The position numbers were made by a program, and so were the translations under genes. A stretch of DNA of 64,000 bases from assembly GCA_009901575.1 (NCBI GenBank), contig WXYP01000003.1:248001-312000 (forward strand), read 5' to 3'. Below are positions 26,387 through 35,486 of the stretch, piece after piece. The notes under the pieces were generated by a model that was given only the letters and a program-made list of their open reading frames with translations, was not told the origin of the DNA and searched no databases. The DNA comes from Flavobacteriaceae bacterium R38 (lineage in GTDB: Bacteria; Bacteroidota; Bacteroidia; Flavobacteriales; Flavobacteriaceae). Position 1 is the stretch's first letter, and each line of letters starts with the position of its first letter.

Positions 26387-26973
26387 TTTTCATTTTTACT
26401 GAGGCCAGTAAAATCTGCTACCAGGTTATAAGCTTCTGCTTTTGCAGTATCTAAGTCGGTATTGTTTATAATAGTATCAAATTGAGGAGCAGTTGCTAAT
26501 TCGACAGATGCTTTAGCTATTCTCATATTGATTTTATCTTCACTTTCGGTTTTACGTTTTTTTAGCCGTTTTTTTAATTCGTCTACACTAGGAGGTTTTA
26601 CAAAAACAGCTAAAGTTTGATCTGGGAATTTTCTTTTTATACGAAGGCCTCCGGCTACGTCAATATCAAAAATGACATGCTTACCCTGTGCCCAGATACG
26701 CTCGACTTCTTTTTTTAGAGTGCCGTAAAAATTATCTCGATAAACTTCTTCCCATTCTAAAAAATCCCCGTTTTTAATATGTGTTTTAAAATCTTTTAAG
26801 GAGATAAAATAATAGTGTTCTCCATCAACTTCTTCTCCTCTTCGTTCTCTTGAAGTGGCAGAAATAGAGAACTCAAGATTGAGTTCAGGAAAACCTAAAA
26901 GATGCCTTACTATGGTTGTTTTTCCAGATCCGGAAGGAGCAGAGAAAATAAGAAGCTTTCCTTCTTTATTCAT
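26383..26973 (-). CDS. gmk: guanylate kinase
   Basis: A 196-residue enzyme that phosphorylates GMP to GDP. The P-loop is FSAPSGSGKTTIVRHL (about residues 9-24), followed by SATSRERRGEEVDGEHYYF, the GMP-binding segment, and VIFDIDVAGGLRIKRKF. Length is typical. Its start overlaps the yicC stop by 1 nt (TAATG), indicating coupling. Confidence 0.97.
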   Translation of the reverse strand: MNKEGKLLIFSAPSGSGKTTIVRHLLGFPELNLEFSISATSRERRGEEVDGEHYYFISLKDFKTHIKNGDFLEWEEVYRDNFYGTLKKEVERIWAQGKHVIFDIDVAGGLRIKRKFPDQTLAVFVKPPSVDELKKRLKKRKTESEDKINMRIAKASVELATAPQFDTIINNTDLDTAKAEAYNLVADFTGLSKNEK

Positions 26974-27830
26974 TAGAGTACGTTTAGAAGTTGTTCTTTT
27001 ATTTTTTCGAGTTCATCTTTCATTTGAATAACGATTTGCTGTAACGGAGCATAATTGGCTTTAGAACCCATAGTATTGATCTCTCTCCCTATTTCCTGAG
27101 AGATAAAACCTAATTTTTTACCATTGGAATCTTTAGAATTTAGCGTATTGATAAAATATTTCAAATGATTTTCTAAACGAACTTTCTCCTCTGTGATATC
27201 GTATTTTTCTATGTAATAAATAAGCTCTTGCTCAAAACGATTGGCATCGACAGTTTCTTTAATTTCCTTAACGGCTTTTTCCAAACGTTCTCTTATTTGC
27301 CCCATTCTTTCAGGGTCAATCTCTTTTACTTTTTGAAGGAGATCGGTAATAGTGTTTATTCGTAATGTAAAATCGTTCTCTAGTACTTTTCCTTCTTCAC
27401 TTCTAAATTTATTGATCTCAGAGAGTCCTTTTTGTAAAGCATCTTTGATCGCCTGGTATTCTTTTTCATCAATTTGATCGCGTTCTGTTTTTAACGCATC
27501 CGGCATCCGTACTGCCATCTTAAGAAGCTCAACGTCATCTCCATCGGTTATATTTTTTAATTGATTGATATATTGTTTAACCACACCTTCGTTAAGCTGT
27601 GTAGAAGTTTCTTCTCCGGTAATTTCAATAAACAATCCGAAATCAATTTTTCCTCTTACTAAAGATTTAGCTATAATATTTCTAAGTTCCAGTTCTTTTT
27701 CACGATAAACAGAGGGCATTCTTGCATTTAAATCTAAATTTTTACTGTTAAGGGATTTTAATTCAACAGTAATTTTTTTAGTAGGAAGCTGAATCACATT
27801 TTTACCGAAACCGGTCATAGATTGTATCAT
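26973..27830 (-). CDS. YicC/YloC-family endoribonuclease
   Basis: A 285-residue protein with the family N-terminus MIQSMTGFGKN and conserved C-terminus (FISQEIGREINTMGSKAN near 246-263). YicC-type proteins are described as ring-forming endoribonucleases that promote RNA decay. The long charged middle helices fit. It is the first gene of the yicC-gmk-nadD operon; the yicC-gmk neighbourhood is widely conserved. Confidence 0.92.
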   Translation of the reverse strand: MIQSMTGFGKNVIQLPTKKITVELKSLNSKNLDLNARMPSVYREKELELRNIIAKSLVRGKIDFGLFIEITGEETSTQLNEGVVKQYINQLKNITDGDDVELLKMAVRMPDALKTERDQIDEKEYQAIKDALQKGLSEINKFRSEEGKVLENDFTLRINTITDLLQKVKEIDPERMGQIRERLEKAVKEIKETVDANRFEQELIYYIEKYDITEEKVRLENHLKYFINTLNSKDSNGKKLGFISQEIGREINTMGSKANYAPLQQIVIQMKDELEKIKEQLLNVL

Positions 27831-27852
27831 AGATGATAATTAAAAAGTTGCA

Positions 27853-27860
27853 CAAAGGTA
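27853..27860 (-). promoter_or_regulatory. -7 promoter box of yicC-gmk-nadD
   Basis: The minus strand reads TACCTTTG, a perfect TAnnTTTG match, 22 bp before the yicC ATG. Confidence 0.55.
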
Positions 27861-27931
27861 ATCAAATCCGTAAGTTTTGAAAACTTTGCAATTGAAGGAA
27901 TAAGAAAAACTTTTATCTAAATAATAATGAT

Positions 27932-28723
27932 CTATAGCTCTCTAAGCCATATGTTTCTATAGCTAATTAGATTACCGTGGTCCTGTAACCTGATTGGAGC
28001 TTTACCATGAGCATCATTTTTAGGAAAGCCAATATCTTCGGTTGTTCCTAAAATTTCAGTATGGTTTTGGATCACAACTCCATTGTGTAGAACCGTGATA
28101 TAACCTGATTTTACCTTTTCTCCGGAACCATTAAACTCCGGAGCATTAAAAATAATATCATAAACCTGCCATTCTCCATTTTTTTTACTGGCATTAACCA
28201 ATGGCGGAGATTGTTTATAGATAGAACCTGCCTGCCCGTTAGCATATGTTTTATTCCTGAAATTATCAAGAATCTGAAGTTCGTAACGATCCTGGAAGAA
28301 GATACCGCTATTCCCTCTGCCTTGTCCTTCGCTAACAGTTACTTCGGGAGTTTTCCATTCAATATGTAATTGAATACTACCAAAACCTTCTTTGGTTTGT
28401 ATATCACCTATCCCGGGTTTAACAGTCATACTACCATCTTCATTAAGTGTCCATTGTGCCTTAGCGTTATCTTTAGAAGATTTCCACTGGTTGAGGTTTT
28501 TTCCATCAAATAAAACAATAGCATCAGATGGAACGATACTATCATATACCGGGGTGATAATAGTAGGTTGTGGTTCCCAAACTTCTGTTGCATCAGGTTG
28601 AGTAGGCTCCGGTTGAACTTCTTCTTTTGAAGTGATATTTTCATTTGATTTTGGCTGCTGACAAGCACTGATAGACAGTATCAGTATTAATAAAACAAAT
28701 GTTTTAAAAGTTATTTTATTCAT
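27932..28723 (-). CDS. DUF1080 (3-keto-disaccharide hydrolase-like) lipoprotein
   Basis: A 263-residue protein from the ATG at 28723, chosen because it begins a lipoprotein signal peptide (MNKITFKTFVLLILI...SACQQ). The mature part is a concanavalin-like DUF1080 domain with ALQ-like signatures: GRGNSGIFFQDRYELQILD, then GEWQVYDIIFNAPEF, and APIRLQDHGNLISYRNIWL at the C-terminus. Family members include 3-keto-glycoside hydrolases; the substrate here is unknown. A longer frame to 28807 exists but covers the end of a decayed paralogue read in another frame. Confidence 0.87.
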   Translation of the reverse strand: MNKITFKTFVLLILILSISACQQPKSNENITSKEEVQPEPTQPDATEVWEPQPTIITPVYDSIVPSDAIVLFDGKNLNQWKSSKDNAKAQWTLNEDGSMTVKPGIGDIQTKEGFGSIQLHIEWKTPEVTVSEGQGRGNSGIFFQDRYELQILDNFRNKTYANGQAGSIYKQSPPLVNASKKNGEWQVYDIIFNAPEFNGSGEKVKSGYITVLHNGVVIQNHTEILGTTEDIGFPKNDAHGKAPIRLQDHGNLISYRNIWLREL

Positions 28724-28897
28724 GAATTTCTTTAATTTTAATATTTCTGTACCAAACTTTATTCCCGTGATCCTGTAAAGCAAGATGTCCGTTTCTGTAA
28801 ACTCCAAAATCTTCCCAATCTTTTTAAATTTTGAATCTTTAAGTACTCTCTGGAAAATCCCACTATTTCTGCCTTCAGATATTTTCCATTCTCATGA
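28716..28897 (-). pseudogene. remnant of a second DUF1080 gene
   Basis: Read on the minus strand, two frames join to give the family pattern. First EWKISEGRNSGIF (about 28891-28853) runs into LKDSKFK with about 90-100 family residues missing between. Then, after a frame change at an A-run, KDWEDFGVYRNGH and LALQDHGNKVWYRNIKIKEI finish with a stop at 28716-28718. The stop overlaps the start of the intact paralogue by 8 nt (ATGAATAA), the footprint of a former coupled gene pair. Upstream of the remnant no further similarity is seen. Confidence 0.72.
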
Positions 28898-28992
28898 CTA
28901 AACAAAATTAGAAAATTGAACTTTGGAAATGCTATTTTTTCTTTCTTTTTCTTGGGAAGTAAAAGCCAGATTCTATTATAAAATGATGTATG

Positions 28993-29093
28993 AAGAAAGC
29001 ATTAAGAATAACTATAGGAGAGGCCCTGATTACTCTGGTAATAACCTTAAAAAGAAGGCGCTATAGTTAAAATGCTTTCTTTTTAAGGTTATT
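28993..29093. repeat. nested inverted repeats between DUF1080 remnant and azurin gene
   Basis: Three inverted pairs interlock: AAGAAAGCATT (28993-29003) with 29071-29081; TAACTATAG (about 29009-29017) with 29061-29069; and the 17-bp AATAACCTTAAAAAGAA (29040-29056) with 29077-29093. The last pair competes with the first for 29077-29081, so two alternative folds are possible. It could terminate the azurin transcript or be the end of a vanished mobile element. Confidence 0.55.
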
Positions 29094-29106
29094 TTAAGTA
29101 TTGCTT

Positions 29107-29616
29107 TTATTCTACAATAAACTTCCCTTGCATTAATCCGTAATGTCCAGGGAAACTGCATATAAATTCATAAACTCCCGGAGCCGGTGCATCAAATTCA
29201 ATAACGTCGGTTTCCCCTCCGCCAATTAACTTGGTATGAGCGATTACATCTGATGAATTTTCAGGGATATACTCGTTGTCACGTGCAGTTGCTGCTTCAG
29301 TTGCAAAATCAACTAAATCTACTCCTTCTGCTAATAGGACAAAGTTATGCCCCATTATTTTTTTATCTAATTTCCCAATGTGTTTTAAAGTCAACTTAAC
29401 TTTTTTCCCTGCTTTTACTTTAATTTCAGCTTTATTAAATTTCATCAAATCATCTGAAACCAGGACGATATCATTGGAGTCACTGGAAGTTGAAGATTCT
29501 GTTTTTTTGGTTCGATCGTATTGGAATCCGTCTTTTTCTTTTTTCTCTTCTTTCCCGCCACAACTAACAAGGAATGCTAAAAGAAATAAGCCGGCTAATT
29601 TTGATAAATGCTTCAC
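29107..29616 (-). CDS. azurin-like blue copper lipoprotein
   Basis: A 169-residue protein with a lipoprotein signal (lipobox LVSCGG, Cys19). After a charged linker of about 30 residues comes a cupredoxin domain. Copper ligands are visible: His in KIMGHNFVLL, then Cys, His and Met in ICSFPGHYGLMQGKF. It should transfer electrons in the periplasm or at a membrane surface, probably in respiration. It stands alone, transcribed toward the inverted-repeat region. Confidence 0.92.
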   Translation of the reverse strand: MKHLSKLAGLFLLAFLVSCGGKEEKKEKDGFQYDRTKKTESSTSSDSNDIVLVSDDLMKFNKAEIKVKAGKKVKLTLKHIGKLDKKIMGHNFVLLAEGVDLVDFATEAATARDNEYIPENSSDVIAHTKLIGGGETDVIEFDAPAPGVYEFICSFPGHYGLMQGKFIVE

Positions 29617-29689
29617 GTTATTTTATAATTAAATTATACTTGTATCCTGTAAAAATATTAAAGAGCTAAGATACTAAATTGACGCTTAT

Positions 29690-30652
29690 TTACAGTTGAT
29701 TAATAATGAATTCTAGAGTCCTTTTTTCATTGAAATAATAGTTTTCTTTATCAAAAAAACCTACGTGTCCACCGTAATCCGGAATTTCAAGAAATAAGTT
29801 TTTATTTGATTGTGCTTCTTTCACAGGGTAGCATTCTTCGGAAAGAAAAGAATCGTTTTTTGCGTTAATAATTAAAGTTGGAATTTTGATATTTGGAAGA
29901 AATTGAAGAGAGCTGCTTTTTTCGTAATAGTCTAAAGCATCTGTGAAGCCATGTGCATTAGAAGTGTATGTGTCATCAAAATCTTTTAATGTTTTTATCT
30001 TTTTAATGGTGTCGCCCGATATTTTATCCGGGAATTGTTGTTGTTTTTGCCTGAGTTTATCTAAGAGATGTTTTTTAAAACGATTTGCGTACAATATGTT
30101 TTTTCGTTTATGTAATTCCAACATAGATCCGTATAAATAACAAGGAGTAGAAATTGTTACACAACCTTTAATTTCGTTTGGAATAGTATTTCCTTCTCCT
30201 AAATATTTTAAGCTGAGGTTGCCTCCCAGGCTAAATCCGTTAATATAAATATCTGTATAATCGCGAGTTTTTATGATATGATCTATAATCTCGACCAAAT
30301 CTTCAGTGGCTCCCGAATGATATGAGCGAAATAAAAGATTAGGTTCTCCACTACATCCCCTTAGATTTACACTAACAGCATCAATATTATTTTGATTAAA
30401 AAGCTTAGCCATACCAAGAATGTAAGGACGTTTTGCACTTCCTTCCAGTCCGTGAATGACAATGATTAATTTGTTGGTTTTTGAGGCTGCAGAACTCCAG
30501 TCCAGGTCGATAAAATCTCCATCATGTAACGTCAAACGTTCTCGCTCTTGTAAAACGCCATTTACTCTTCTCGCGATCCCGGAATAAATAGTAGAAAAAT
30601 GTGCATTTTTAAAGAAAAGAGGCGGATTATAATCAGATTTTATAATTGGCAT
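29690..30652 (-). CDS. YheT-family alpha/beta hydrolase
   Basis: A 320-residue protein with the YheT/embryogenesis-associated layout: PPLFFKNAHFSTIYSGIARR at the N-terminus, oxyanion region IVIHGLEGSAKRPY, nucleophile elbow INGFSLGGNLSLKYLGE (about residue 143), then acid in INAKNDSFLS and histidine in YGGHVGFF. The catalytic triad is complete. The substrate is unknown; related enzymes act on lipid esters. Confidence 0.9.
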   Translation of the reverse strand: MPIIKSDYNPPLFFKNAHFSTIYSGIARRVNGVLQERERLTLHDGDFIDLDWSSAASKTNKLIIVIHGLEGSAKRPYILGMAKLFNQNNIDAVSVNLRGCSGEPNLLFRSYHSGATEDLVEIIDHIIKTRDYTDIYINGFSLGGNLSLKYLGEGNTIPNEIKGCVTISTPCYLYGSMLELHKRKNILYANRFKKHLLDKLRQKQQQFPDKISGDTIKKIKTLKDFDDTYTSNAHGFTDALDYYEKSSSLQFLPNIKIPTLIINAKNDSFLSEECYPVKEAQSNKNLFLEIPDYGGHVGFFDKENYYFNEKRTLEFIINQL

Positions 30653-30803
30653 TTATAATATTTAGAACCTAAAAATAATAAAGCTTTTCTAAATTTAATT
30701 TTTTAGAGGGTGCTATCAATAAAAATCGATTAAAAAAATGTTCTTTTTATAAAAAGATTGTAAGTTTGTTTTATTATGCTTGCATAGTATTTAAATCAGA
30801 AAT

Positions 30804-31277
30804 ATGTATTTAAAAGATTTTGAAATCAGGTGGAACGATTTGGACGCCAACAGGCACCTGGCTAATTCTTCCTATTTGAGTTTTGCTGCACATACACGAA
30901 TGTCTTTCTTTACAGAATGTGGTTTTGATCAGCAATTACTGGTTAAATATAATATAGGCCCTGTCGTATTTTATGAGCATATGTATTATTTTAAAGAAGT
31001 ATTTTTAGGAAAACCAGTAAAAGTATCTCTTGAATTAACGGGCTTAAGTGACGATAAGAGATTTTTTGAATTCACACATAATTACTATAATCTGAAAGGA
31101 CAAAACTTTGCGCATTGTGAAATTATGGGAGGATGGATCAGCTTAGAAACACGAAAGTTAATTGCACTTCCCGAAGAGATTGCTCATCTTTTTGATAAAG
31201 TGGAACGCGCGCAAAACTTTCGGGTTTTAACCAAAGAAGATACCCGGAAATATAAAAAGGTACCGGTAGACTTATGA
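30804..31277 (+). CDS. acyl-CoA thioesterase (4HBT hot-dog family)
   Basis: A 157-residue hot-dog-fold protein. RWNDLDANRHLANSSYLSF (about residues 9-27) corresponds to the conserved DxDxxxHxNN active-site region, followed by a long helix and the strands VVFYEHMYYFKEVFLGKPV. It probably hydrolyses an acyl-CoA thioester. It overlaps the convergent EamA gene's end by 6 bp. Confidence 0.87.
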   Translation: MYLKDFEIRWNDLDANRHLANSSYLSFAAHTRMSFFTECGFDQQLLVKYNIGPVVFYEHMYYFKEVFLGKPVKVSLELTGLSDDKRFFEFTHNYYNLKGQNFAHCEIMGGWISLETRKLIALPEEIAHLFDKVERAQNFRVLTKEDTRKYKKVPVDL

Positions 31278-32168
31278 AGCTTTATTCTTTTCTTTTTTAG
31301 TTACCAGATATACGCCTAGGAAAACCAGGAAAGCGGCAGTTGTTTTTATAAAATTTAAAGAATCAGCTCCTAAACTTATTGCAAAAACAATAGCCAGTAA
31401 AGGTTGTAAATAAATGAAAGCTCCAATGGTAGAAGCCTTTAAATGCTTTAACGCAAATATATTTAGAAGATTAGAAAGTACTGTTGTACCAACTACTACA
31501 AAAGCCATTTTCCAGATGGCTTCAAAAGGTAATGAAGCCCATTGAACTTCCCTGAATTCTTGAATGGTTATAGGCAGATTAACAAATACCGCTACTAAAA
31601 AGAGCCATTTCATTAATGTAATAGGATGATATTTGGCTGCAATAGGCTTTACCATAACCAAATAAAAAGCATAAGAACTGGCATTAATAATGAATAATGA
31701 ATTTCCTAAAGGAATATTAGGAGCATCTTGTCTTATTTCTGCACCAAACAGCACTAAAGAAAGTGCGCCTGCAAAACCGATAATAATCCCCAGAGTTTTG
31801 ATCAGCGTAATTTTTTCTTTGATGAGTATGGCAGAAAGGATAAGAACAATAATAGGAGATATGGTAATAATTACAGAGCTATTTATAGGGGTAGAAAGAT
31901 CAAGCCCTTTAAAAAACATGAGCATATTAATAACCATTCCAAAAATGGAACAGGCTATAAGTCGCGGCCAGTCTTTTTTAGCTATTTTTTCTTTAGGACT
32001 CCAAAAACTTACTAACCAGAATAAAATAGCTGCTCCTAAAACTCTTAATAAAATAAAACCAAAAGGTTTTATGTAAGTTGGCATGATGCCTTTTGCCAAA
32101 GTATGATTAGCCGCATAAATAGCACTAGCTGTAAAGGCAGCTAATAATGCAAGAGCTCTATTCCCCAT
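31272..32168 (-). CDS. DMT-superfamily (EamA) transporter
   Basis: About 298 residues with ten hydrophobic segments arranged as two EamA repeats: LALLAAFTASAIYAANHTLAKG at the start, and INASSYAFYLVMVKPIAAKY beginning the second half. Proteins of this family export or import small metabolites; the substrate cannot be told. The ATG at 32168 is preferred because MGNRALALL directly begins the first helix. An upstream ATG at 32192 would increase the overlap with the arsC-like gene from 11 to 35 bp. Confidence 0.9.
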   Translation of the reverse strand: MGNRALALLAAFTASAIYAANHTLAKGIMPTYIKPFGFILLRVLGAAILFWLVSFWSPKEKIAKKDWPRLIACSIFGMVINMLMFFKGLDLSTPINSSVIITISPIIVLILSAILIKEKITLIKTLGIIIGFAGALSLVLFGAEIRQDAPNIPLGNSLFIINASSYAFYLVMVKPIAAKYHPITLMKWLFLVAVFVNLPITIQEFREVQWASLPFEAIWKMAFVVVGTTVLSNLLNIFALKHLKASTIGAFIYLQPLLAIVFAISLGADSLNFIKTTAAFLVFLGVYLVTKKEKNKAS

Positions 32169-32514
32169 GAATAGCTTTTTTTGCAGCTTCAACAGTTTTT
32201 TTACTGTTTCCTATAAAGATTTCATTATCGTTAATAATTACAGGACGCTTTAAAAAAGTATAATGTTCAAGGATAAATCTTTTGAAATCTTCTTCGCTTA
32301 AATTTTCGTCTTTGAGATTTCTTTCTTTGTATAGCTTTGCGCGTTTACTGAATAAAGCCTCGTAGCTTCCCGACAATGATTTCATTGCCTCTAATTGCTT
32401 TACGCTAATCTCTTCTTCCTTAATTTCCTGAAAAATAAAATCAGAAGTAGGTTGTATTTCTTTTAATATTCTTGTGCATGTATCACAAGTCTTTAGATAG
32501 TAAATCTTTTTCAT
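32158..32514 (-). CDS. ArsC/Spx-family thioredoxin-fold protein
   Basis: A 118-residue protein. The N-terminal strand and CxxC motif (YLKTCDTCTRILKEI, about residues 6-20), the central KLYKERNLKDENLSEEDF and the C-terminal LKRPVIINDNEIFIGNSKK match the ArsC family. Whether it reduces arsenate or acts as an Spx-like redox protein is unresolved; no ars genes are adjacent. It overlaps the transporter gene. Confidence 0.87.
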   Translation of the reverse strand: MKKIYYLKTCDTCTRILKEIQPTSDFIFQEIKEEEISVKQLEAMKSLSGSYEALFSKRAKLYKERNLKDENLSEEDFKRFILEHYTFLKRPVIINDNEIFIGNSKKTVEAAKKAIHGE

Positions 32515-32658
32515 TTAAGATCAAATTTTCAAAATGCAAAGAAAAACCATTTAAAAAGGAAATTCTTGCTAATTGCAAAAAAATCACAAAAATGCGATAT
32601 GAATTATAAATTTTATCAATGCAAAGGTTACACTGTAGGCAAATAGAAGAAATCCAAA

Positions 32659-33390
32659 CTAGAGATTAATCAGTAATTCTTTTGCTTGTGATAATGGAAT
32701 TTCTATTGTTTTTGGTCCATCAGCATAAGAAGCAATTTCATATTGATTATAGAAAAGAATAATTTCATTTTCTGTAAAACCAATATTTTCCGGAAGGTGG
32801 AATTGATCATTTTCAAACATAAACCCTGTACTGTTAATATTTTTGTCTAAAGGAATGTCTTCTTGTTTTCTGAACATTTTTTCTGCCATCAGAGTGAACT
32901 TATCAATATCTTTGACAAAATCTGAAGGTGACAATTCATTCCCTGATTTTAAGTTGAAATTGATGTAAGTAACTGCATTATAACCATGTGCTCCACCGGT
33001 AAACATATACGAGTTTAATTGAATACAAATTATTTCTTTATGCCTGGATGATATACTTCCATCAACAGTAGCCTCCCATTTCACAGATTCGGGAAACTCT
33101 TTGACTAATTCTTTATATGAAGAAGAAAAGCTTTGTATGGCTTCCGGGATATTTTCTAATTCTTTTTCTTCTGAGAAATCAATAATTTCTATAACCTTTT
33201 CGGCTAAAATGGTATTGATTTTTATTGCTATATCTGAGTTTTCTTCTGCTTCCGGAATATCGACTTTAATTAAAGGGCAATTATCACAATCGTCTATAGA
33301 CATTTCAGAATTTTGAAATGTGAGGTCTTGGTTCTTACTACAACTGAAAATCAATAAAATAAAAACTGAAAACAGGAGAAGACGTTTCAT
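32659..33390 (-). CDS. RsiV-like DUF3298/DUF4163 lipoprotein
   Basis: About 243 residues from the ATG at 33390, which starts a lipoprotein signal (MKRLLLFSVFILLIFSCSKN). The middle, WEATVDGSISSRHKEIICIQL followed by YMFTGGAHGYNAVTYINF, is the DUF4163/DUF3298 pattern seen in lysozyme-binding RsiV and related surface proteins. The C-terminus (GFTENEIILFYNQYEIASYA) is characteristic of DUF3298. No sigma factor gene is adjacent, so a regulatory role is not indicated. Confidence 0.85.
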   Translation of the reverse strand: MKRLLLFSVFILLIFSCSKNQDLTFQNSEMSIDDCDNCPLIKVDIPEAEENSDIAIKINTILAEKVIEIIDFSEEKELENIPEAIQSFSSSYKELVKEFPESVKWEATVDGSISSRHKEIICIQLNSYMFTGGAHGYNAVTYINFNLKSGNELSPSDFVKDIDKFTLMAEKMFRKQEDIPLDKNINSTGFMFENDQFHLPENIGFTENEIILFYNQYEIASYADGPKTIEIPLSQAKELLINL

Positions 33391-33494
33391 TTGAAAAGAT
33401 TTTATGAGGTTCTTTACCAAAGGTAATTGGTTCATTGGAATCACCAAAATGAAACGGTACATTTGTGAAAAAATTGAGTAATACCAACTAAGGA

Positions 33495-34634
33495 ATGAAA
33501 TTCAATACGAAAACAATTCACGGAGGACAGGAACACGATAAAGCATATGGAGCTGTAATGACTCCTATTTATCAAACAACTACTTATGCACAAACTACTC
33601 CCGGAGGCCATAAAGGATATGAGTATAGCAGAACACATAATCCTACCAGGAATGCTTTGGAAAACGGATTGGCTAGTATAGAAAATGGGAAGTATGGTCT
33701 TGCTTTTGGAAGCGGATTGGCAGCTATCGATGCGATAATGAAGCTTTTCAAACCCGGAGATGAAATAATTTCTACAAGTGATTTATACGGTGGAAGCTAT
33801 CGTTTGTTTACAAAAGTATATGAAGATTTCGGGATTAAATTCCATTTTGTAGGAATGGAGAATGTTGCCAATATAGAAAACTATATCAATAGCAATACAA
33901 AGCTTATATGGGTAGAAACGCCTACAAACCCTATGATGAATATTGTAGATATTGAAGCAGTTGCTACAATTGCAAAAACTCACTCAGTTTTATTAGCAGT
34001 TGATAACACTTTTGCGACTCCGTATTTACAAAGGCCTTTAGATTTAGGGGCCGATATAATAATGCACTCGGCAACAAAATATCTGGGAGGGCACAGTGAT
34101 GTTGTTATGGGAGCCCTTATTGTAAATAATGATGATTTAGCTAAGAAACTTTATTTTATACAAAATGCCAGTGGTGCTATTTGTGGTCCGATGGATAGTT
34201 TTTTAGTGTTAAGAGGAATAAAAACGTTACACATCAGGATGCAACGTCATTGTGAAAACGGAAGAGCTATAGCAGAATACCTGGCGAATCACCCTAAAAT
34301 AGAGAAAGTCTACTGGCCGGGATTTGAAAATCATCCGAATCATGAGATTGCAAAAAAACAAATGGGCGATTTTGGAGGGATGATCTCTTTTATTCCGAAA
34401 GGAAGTAATTATGATGATGCTATTAAAATTGTAGAGAAATTGCAACTATTTACACTTGCAGAATCTCTTGGAGGTGTCGAATCATTAGCGGGTCATCCTG
34501 CGAGTATGACTCATGCCAGTATACCAAAAACTGAAAGAGAAAAAAGTGGGGTTGTAGACTCACTTATCAGGTTAAGTATAGGGATAGAAGATGCAGAAGA
34601 TTTAATAGACGATCTTGCACAGGCTATAGGGTAA
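33495..34634 (+). CDS. metB: cystathionine gamma-synthase / PLP-dependent trans-sulfuration enzyme
   Basis: A 379-residue Cys/Met-metabolism PLP enzyme. Key segments are YEYSRTHNPTRNALENGLA (phosphate-contacting Tyr and Arg), LIWVETPTNPMMNIVDIEA, the PLP lysine in MHSATKYLGGHSDVVMGAL (about residue 198), and SLGGVESLAGHPASMTHAS. The pattern suits cystathionine gamma-synthase, but gamma-lyase and O-succinylhomoserine sulfhydrylase are close relatives. Neighbours do not decide between them. Confidence 0.86.
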   Translation: MKFNTKTIHGGQEHDKAYGAVMTPIYQTTTYAQTTPGGHKGYEYSRTHNPTRNALENGLASIENGKYGLAFGSGLAAIDAIMKLFKPGDEIISTSDLYGGSYRLFTKVYEDFGIKFHFVGMENVANIENYINSNTKLIWVETPTNPMMNIVDIEAVATIAKTHSVLLAVDNTFATPYLQRPLDLGADIIMHSATKYLGGHSDVVMGALIVNNDDLAKKLYFIQNASGAICGPMDSFLVLRGIKTLHIRMQRHCENGRAIAEYLANHPKIEKVYWPGFENHPNHEIAKKQMGDFGGMISFIPKGSNYDDAIKIVEKLQLFTLAESLGGVESLAGHPASMTHASIPKTEREKSGVVDSLIRLSIGIEDAEDLIDDLAQAIG

Positions 34635-34671
34635 TTTTACCGGGACGAAGAAACTTGTTTTTAAGAATAGA

Positions 34672-35457
34672 TTATTTCTCTAAATAGAAAATATATCCGA
34701 TCTGGATAGAGAAAAGCCAGTCATTTGCCCTGTTTTCCGGGAATCTATTTTCATCAGGACTTAATCCGTCTACAAAATCTGAAAAGAAAAACTGCCATTT
34801 TGCCTGTAATAATAAATCCTCAAGAGGAGATATTTTATATCGACCACCGATACTACCGACAAGAGAGATAGCAGAACCACTCTCATTGGTAAAAGCTCCT
34901 TGAAATTTTTCTGGAGTTACAGCTGGATCACCCAGCACTCCTAATGTGGAAAATGCCCTTGGAGTATAAAAACTATAATGAATTCCTGCTCCTATATGTG
35001 GTGAGATTTTGTATCCGTTACTTTCAAAATTTTTAATACTTAAAGGATAAAACTCTACACTGGAACCTAAACTGAAAATTGAACTTTCTCCTCGCATTCC
35101 TCTAAGTTGCTGTGCAAAAAGAGATGTTCTATCCGGAGCAACAAAATCACCAAAATGTTGAAGATTTACTTTGGTATATGAAATCTCATTTCTAATCTTA
35201 AAATGATCTTTTACATAATTTAAAGGAGAATAAATGTTGTAGCCATTTGTATATGAGAAGTTCATATAATGTGTCAATCCTATAGTAAATCCGACATTTC
35301 CGATATTAGTATCGAAGTTTTGTCTTTGACCATAATCTGAATATAGTGCTACAGGTCCGGCATAAGCTCCAATCTCATTAGAAAAAGAGGCTTGAGAATT
35401 TGTTAGTTGGAAAACTAACGTAGCTATACAAAAAGAAAAGAATATTTTTTTTCTCAT
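34672..35457 (-). CDS. THC0290_0291-family outer-membrane beta-barrel-like protein
   Basis: About 261 residues from the ATG at 35457, which begins a signal peptide (MRKKIFFSFCIATLVFQLTNSQ). The mature protein alternates hydrophobic and polar residues in short strands with many Tyr and Phe (EIGAYAGPVALYSDYGQR near the start, GIHYSFYTPRAF, WLFSIQIGYIFYLEK at the end), as expected for an outer-membrane barrel. The family is known from Bacteroidota, function unknown. The extra frame upstream to 35547 lies before the promoter box and is not used. Confidence 0.8.
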   Translation of the reverse strand: MRKKIFFSFCIATLVFQLTNSQASFSNEIGAYAGPVALYSDYGQRQNFDTNIGNVGFTIGLTHYMNFSYTNGYNIYSPLNYVKDHFKIRNEISYTKVNLQHFGDFVAPDRTSLFAQQLRGMRGESSIFSLGSSVEFYPLSIKNFESNGYKISPHIGAGIHYSFYTPRAFSTLGVLGDPAVTPEKFQGAFTNESGSAISLVGSIGGRYKISPLEDLLLQAKWQFFFSDFVDGLSPDENRFPENRANDWLFSIQIGYIFYLEK

Positions 35458-35486
35458 TCGGTTTGTTCTTGGGGCGCTGTTGTCAG

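Noticed and set aside
28724-28807. N-terminal extension of the intact DUF1080 gene by 28 codons
   Set aside because: The extension is the relic gene's C-terminal coding sequence read in the wrong frame, and it would bury the lipoprotein signal peptide.
28983-29066. A 27-codon frame starting ATG ATG within the nested inverted repeats
   Set aside because: Both ends of the frame are made of the repeat arms and there is no promoter or ribosome-binding signal, so it is more likely a by-product of the repeats.
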